Both the position numbers and the translations under genes were made by a program. Under the pieces are notes generated by a model. That model was given only the letters and a program-made list of their open reading frames with translations. It searched no databases and was not told the origin of the DNA. This document shows, one piece after another, positions 44,323 to 44,664 of a DNA stretch of 44,664 nt (position 1 is the stretch's first letter; each line of letters opens with the position of its first letter). The DNA is from Diplocarpon mali (taxonomy: Eukaryota > Ascomycota > Leotiomycetes > Helotiales > Drepanopezizaceae). The stretch is taken from positions 1-44,664 of the forward strand of contig JAENRP010000351.1 in assembly GCA_024741835.1 (NCBI GenBank), in the 5' to 3' direction.

Positions 44323-44345
44323 ACTCCTAGGCCTAACCTATAACT
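44323..44345. repeat. 23-bp palindromic unit 4 in X2
   Basis: ACTCCTAGGCC left arm, right arm AACCTATAACT; in frame near the C-terminal low-complexity part. Confidence 0.88.
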
Positions 44346-44664
44346 TATATCAACTAAAGGTAAAGAAAAGGAAGTATTATCTATTGAATTGCCTGCCTCA
44401 TCTCCCTTTGCAGTAGAAGACTCTCTAAAGGATAATAATAATAATAAAAAAGATAATAATAATAATATTATAATATAAGTCTCCCTCCCTATTAGCAGAA
44501 GCCGTCAAACTATACTAATATCTTCATAAAATACTAAAGCTCTTATAATATTAAGACCGGACTCTTCTAATATTAATAGTAAACTATTAAGAAGAAGTAG
44601 GCGCTTTATAAAGAGAGTATTATCTAATAATAGTTCTCCCTATCCTTTAAAGAGAACTAAGGAA

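Larger units (their letters stand above)
41197..44664 (+). pseudogene. ORF X2, at least 1156 codons, unknown family, runs off the window
   Basis: One frame without net shift from about 41197 (ATA, probably from ATG) to the window end, with only TAA/TAG inside and no TGA in about 3.4 kb. It is paralogous to X1. Shared blocks, in order, are NFSQDGKALRLLE to TLGEIEQQ (about 41309-41390), FNNKLKRQEFII (about 41990), DEFSIDNIIQFFIKYKK (about 42556-42606), DLTLFLLYLGN and SKFKVAPKALK (about 42916-43050), and ELEMYQYYF to IYYRLYLGALL (about 43240-43375). The C-terminal part is low-complexity with Asn runs and basic patches (RRSRRFIKR, about 44590). Four 23-bp units are in frame. The ORF at 42883-43080 is a RIP-free fragment of it. 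Function unknown. Confidence 0.75.

Noticed and set aside
1..44664. An alternative genetic code with TAA/TAG as glutamine, as in some ciliates
   Set aside because: TAG also replaces Trp, LTRs and other non-coding parts show the same C to T and G to A changes in CA/TG context, and copies of one family differ at these sites. RIP explains all of it.

Overview
This window looks like a piece of a repeat-rich, AT-rich compartment of a filamentous ascomycete (Pezizomycotina) genome. I see no host gene, tRNA or rRNA. Everything recognisable is LTR retrotransposon sequence heavily mutated by a RIP-like process (C to T in CpA on both strands). Reading frames are open over thousands of bases except for TAA and TAG, at places where Gln (CAA/CAG) or Trp (TGG) is expected. 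LTR pairs differ by transitions only, and CA/TG dinucleotides have become TA throughout. All CDS-like entries are therefore called pseudogenes.

The layout is a deep nest, resolved by LTR ends and target-site duplications (TSDs). The outermost visible element is a minus-strand copia-II copy seen only at 17929-18717. On its left it was split by copia-I #2 (plus strand, 16510-17928). Copia-I #2 was split by gypsy A2 (16010-16509), A2 by gypsy B (540-1441 plus 12763-16009), B by gypsy A1 (1442-12757, TSD AACTA), and A1 by copia-I #1 (minus strand, 4746-10931, TSD ACAAG/ATAAG). That makes six levels. Another copia-I copy (1-539) sits in B at the left edge. On the right, copia-II #1 was split by gypsy B2 (18718-27743). 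B2 contains a complete copia-II #2 (20975-26583, TSD TATAT) and copia-I #3 (27744-29494), which is cut by a large gypsy-type element, C (29495 to beyond the window). A 499-bp TRIM-like mini-element (17298-17796, 85-bp LTRs, TSD GTAGG) sits inside the LTR of copia-I #2.

Two things stand out. First, a 23-bp near-palindrome, ACTC(N3)GGYC(N)GRCC(N3)GAGT, occurs about 44 times in unrelated element families. Inside coding regions it is almost always read in one phase, giving an octapeptide of the form T-x-x-P-x-x-x-V. It is also tandemly amplified into a ten-unit array in copia-I and lies at matching positions in paralogous genes. This resembles the in-frame palindromic elements of Rickettsia, here in fungal retroelements. 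Second, downstream of gypsy C pol lie two tandem, paralogous, very long ORFs (X1, 1130 codons; X2, at least 1156 codons) whose family I do not recognise. Gypsy B also carries a third ORF after integrase with several hydrophobic segments.

Most coordinates of LTRs, TSDs and 23-bp units were counted base by base. Starts and ends of decayed ORFs are approximate where stated.
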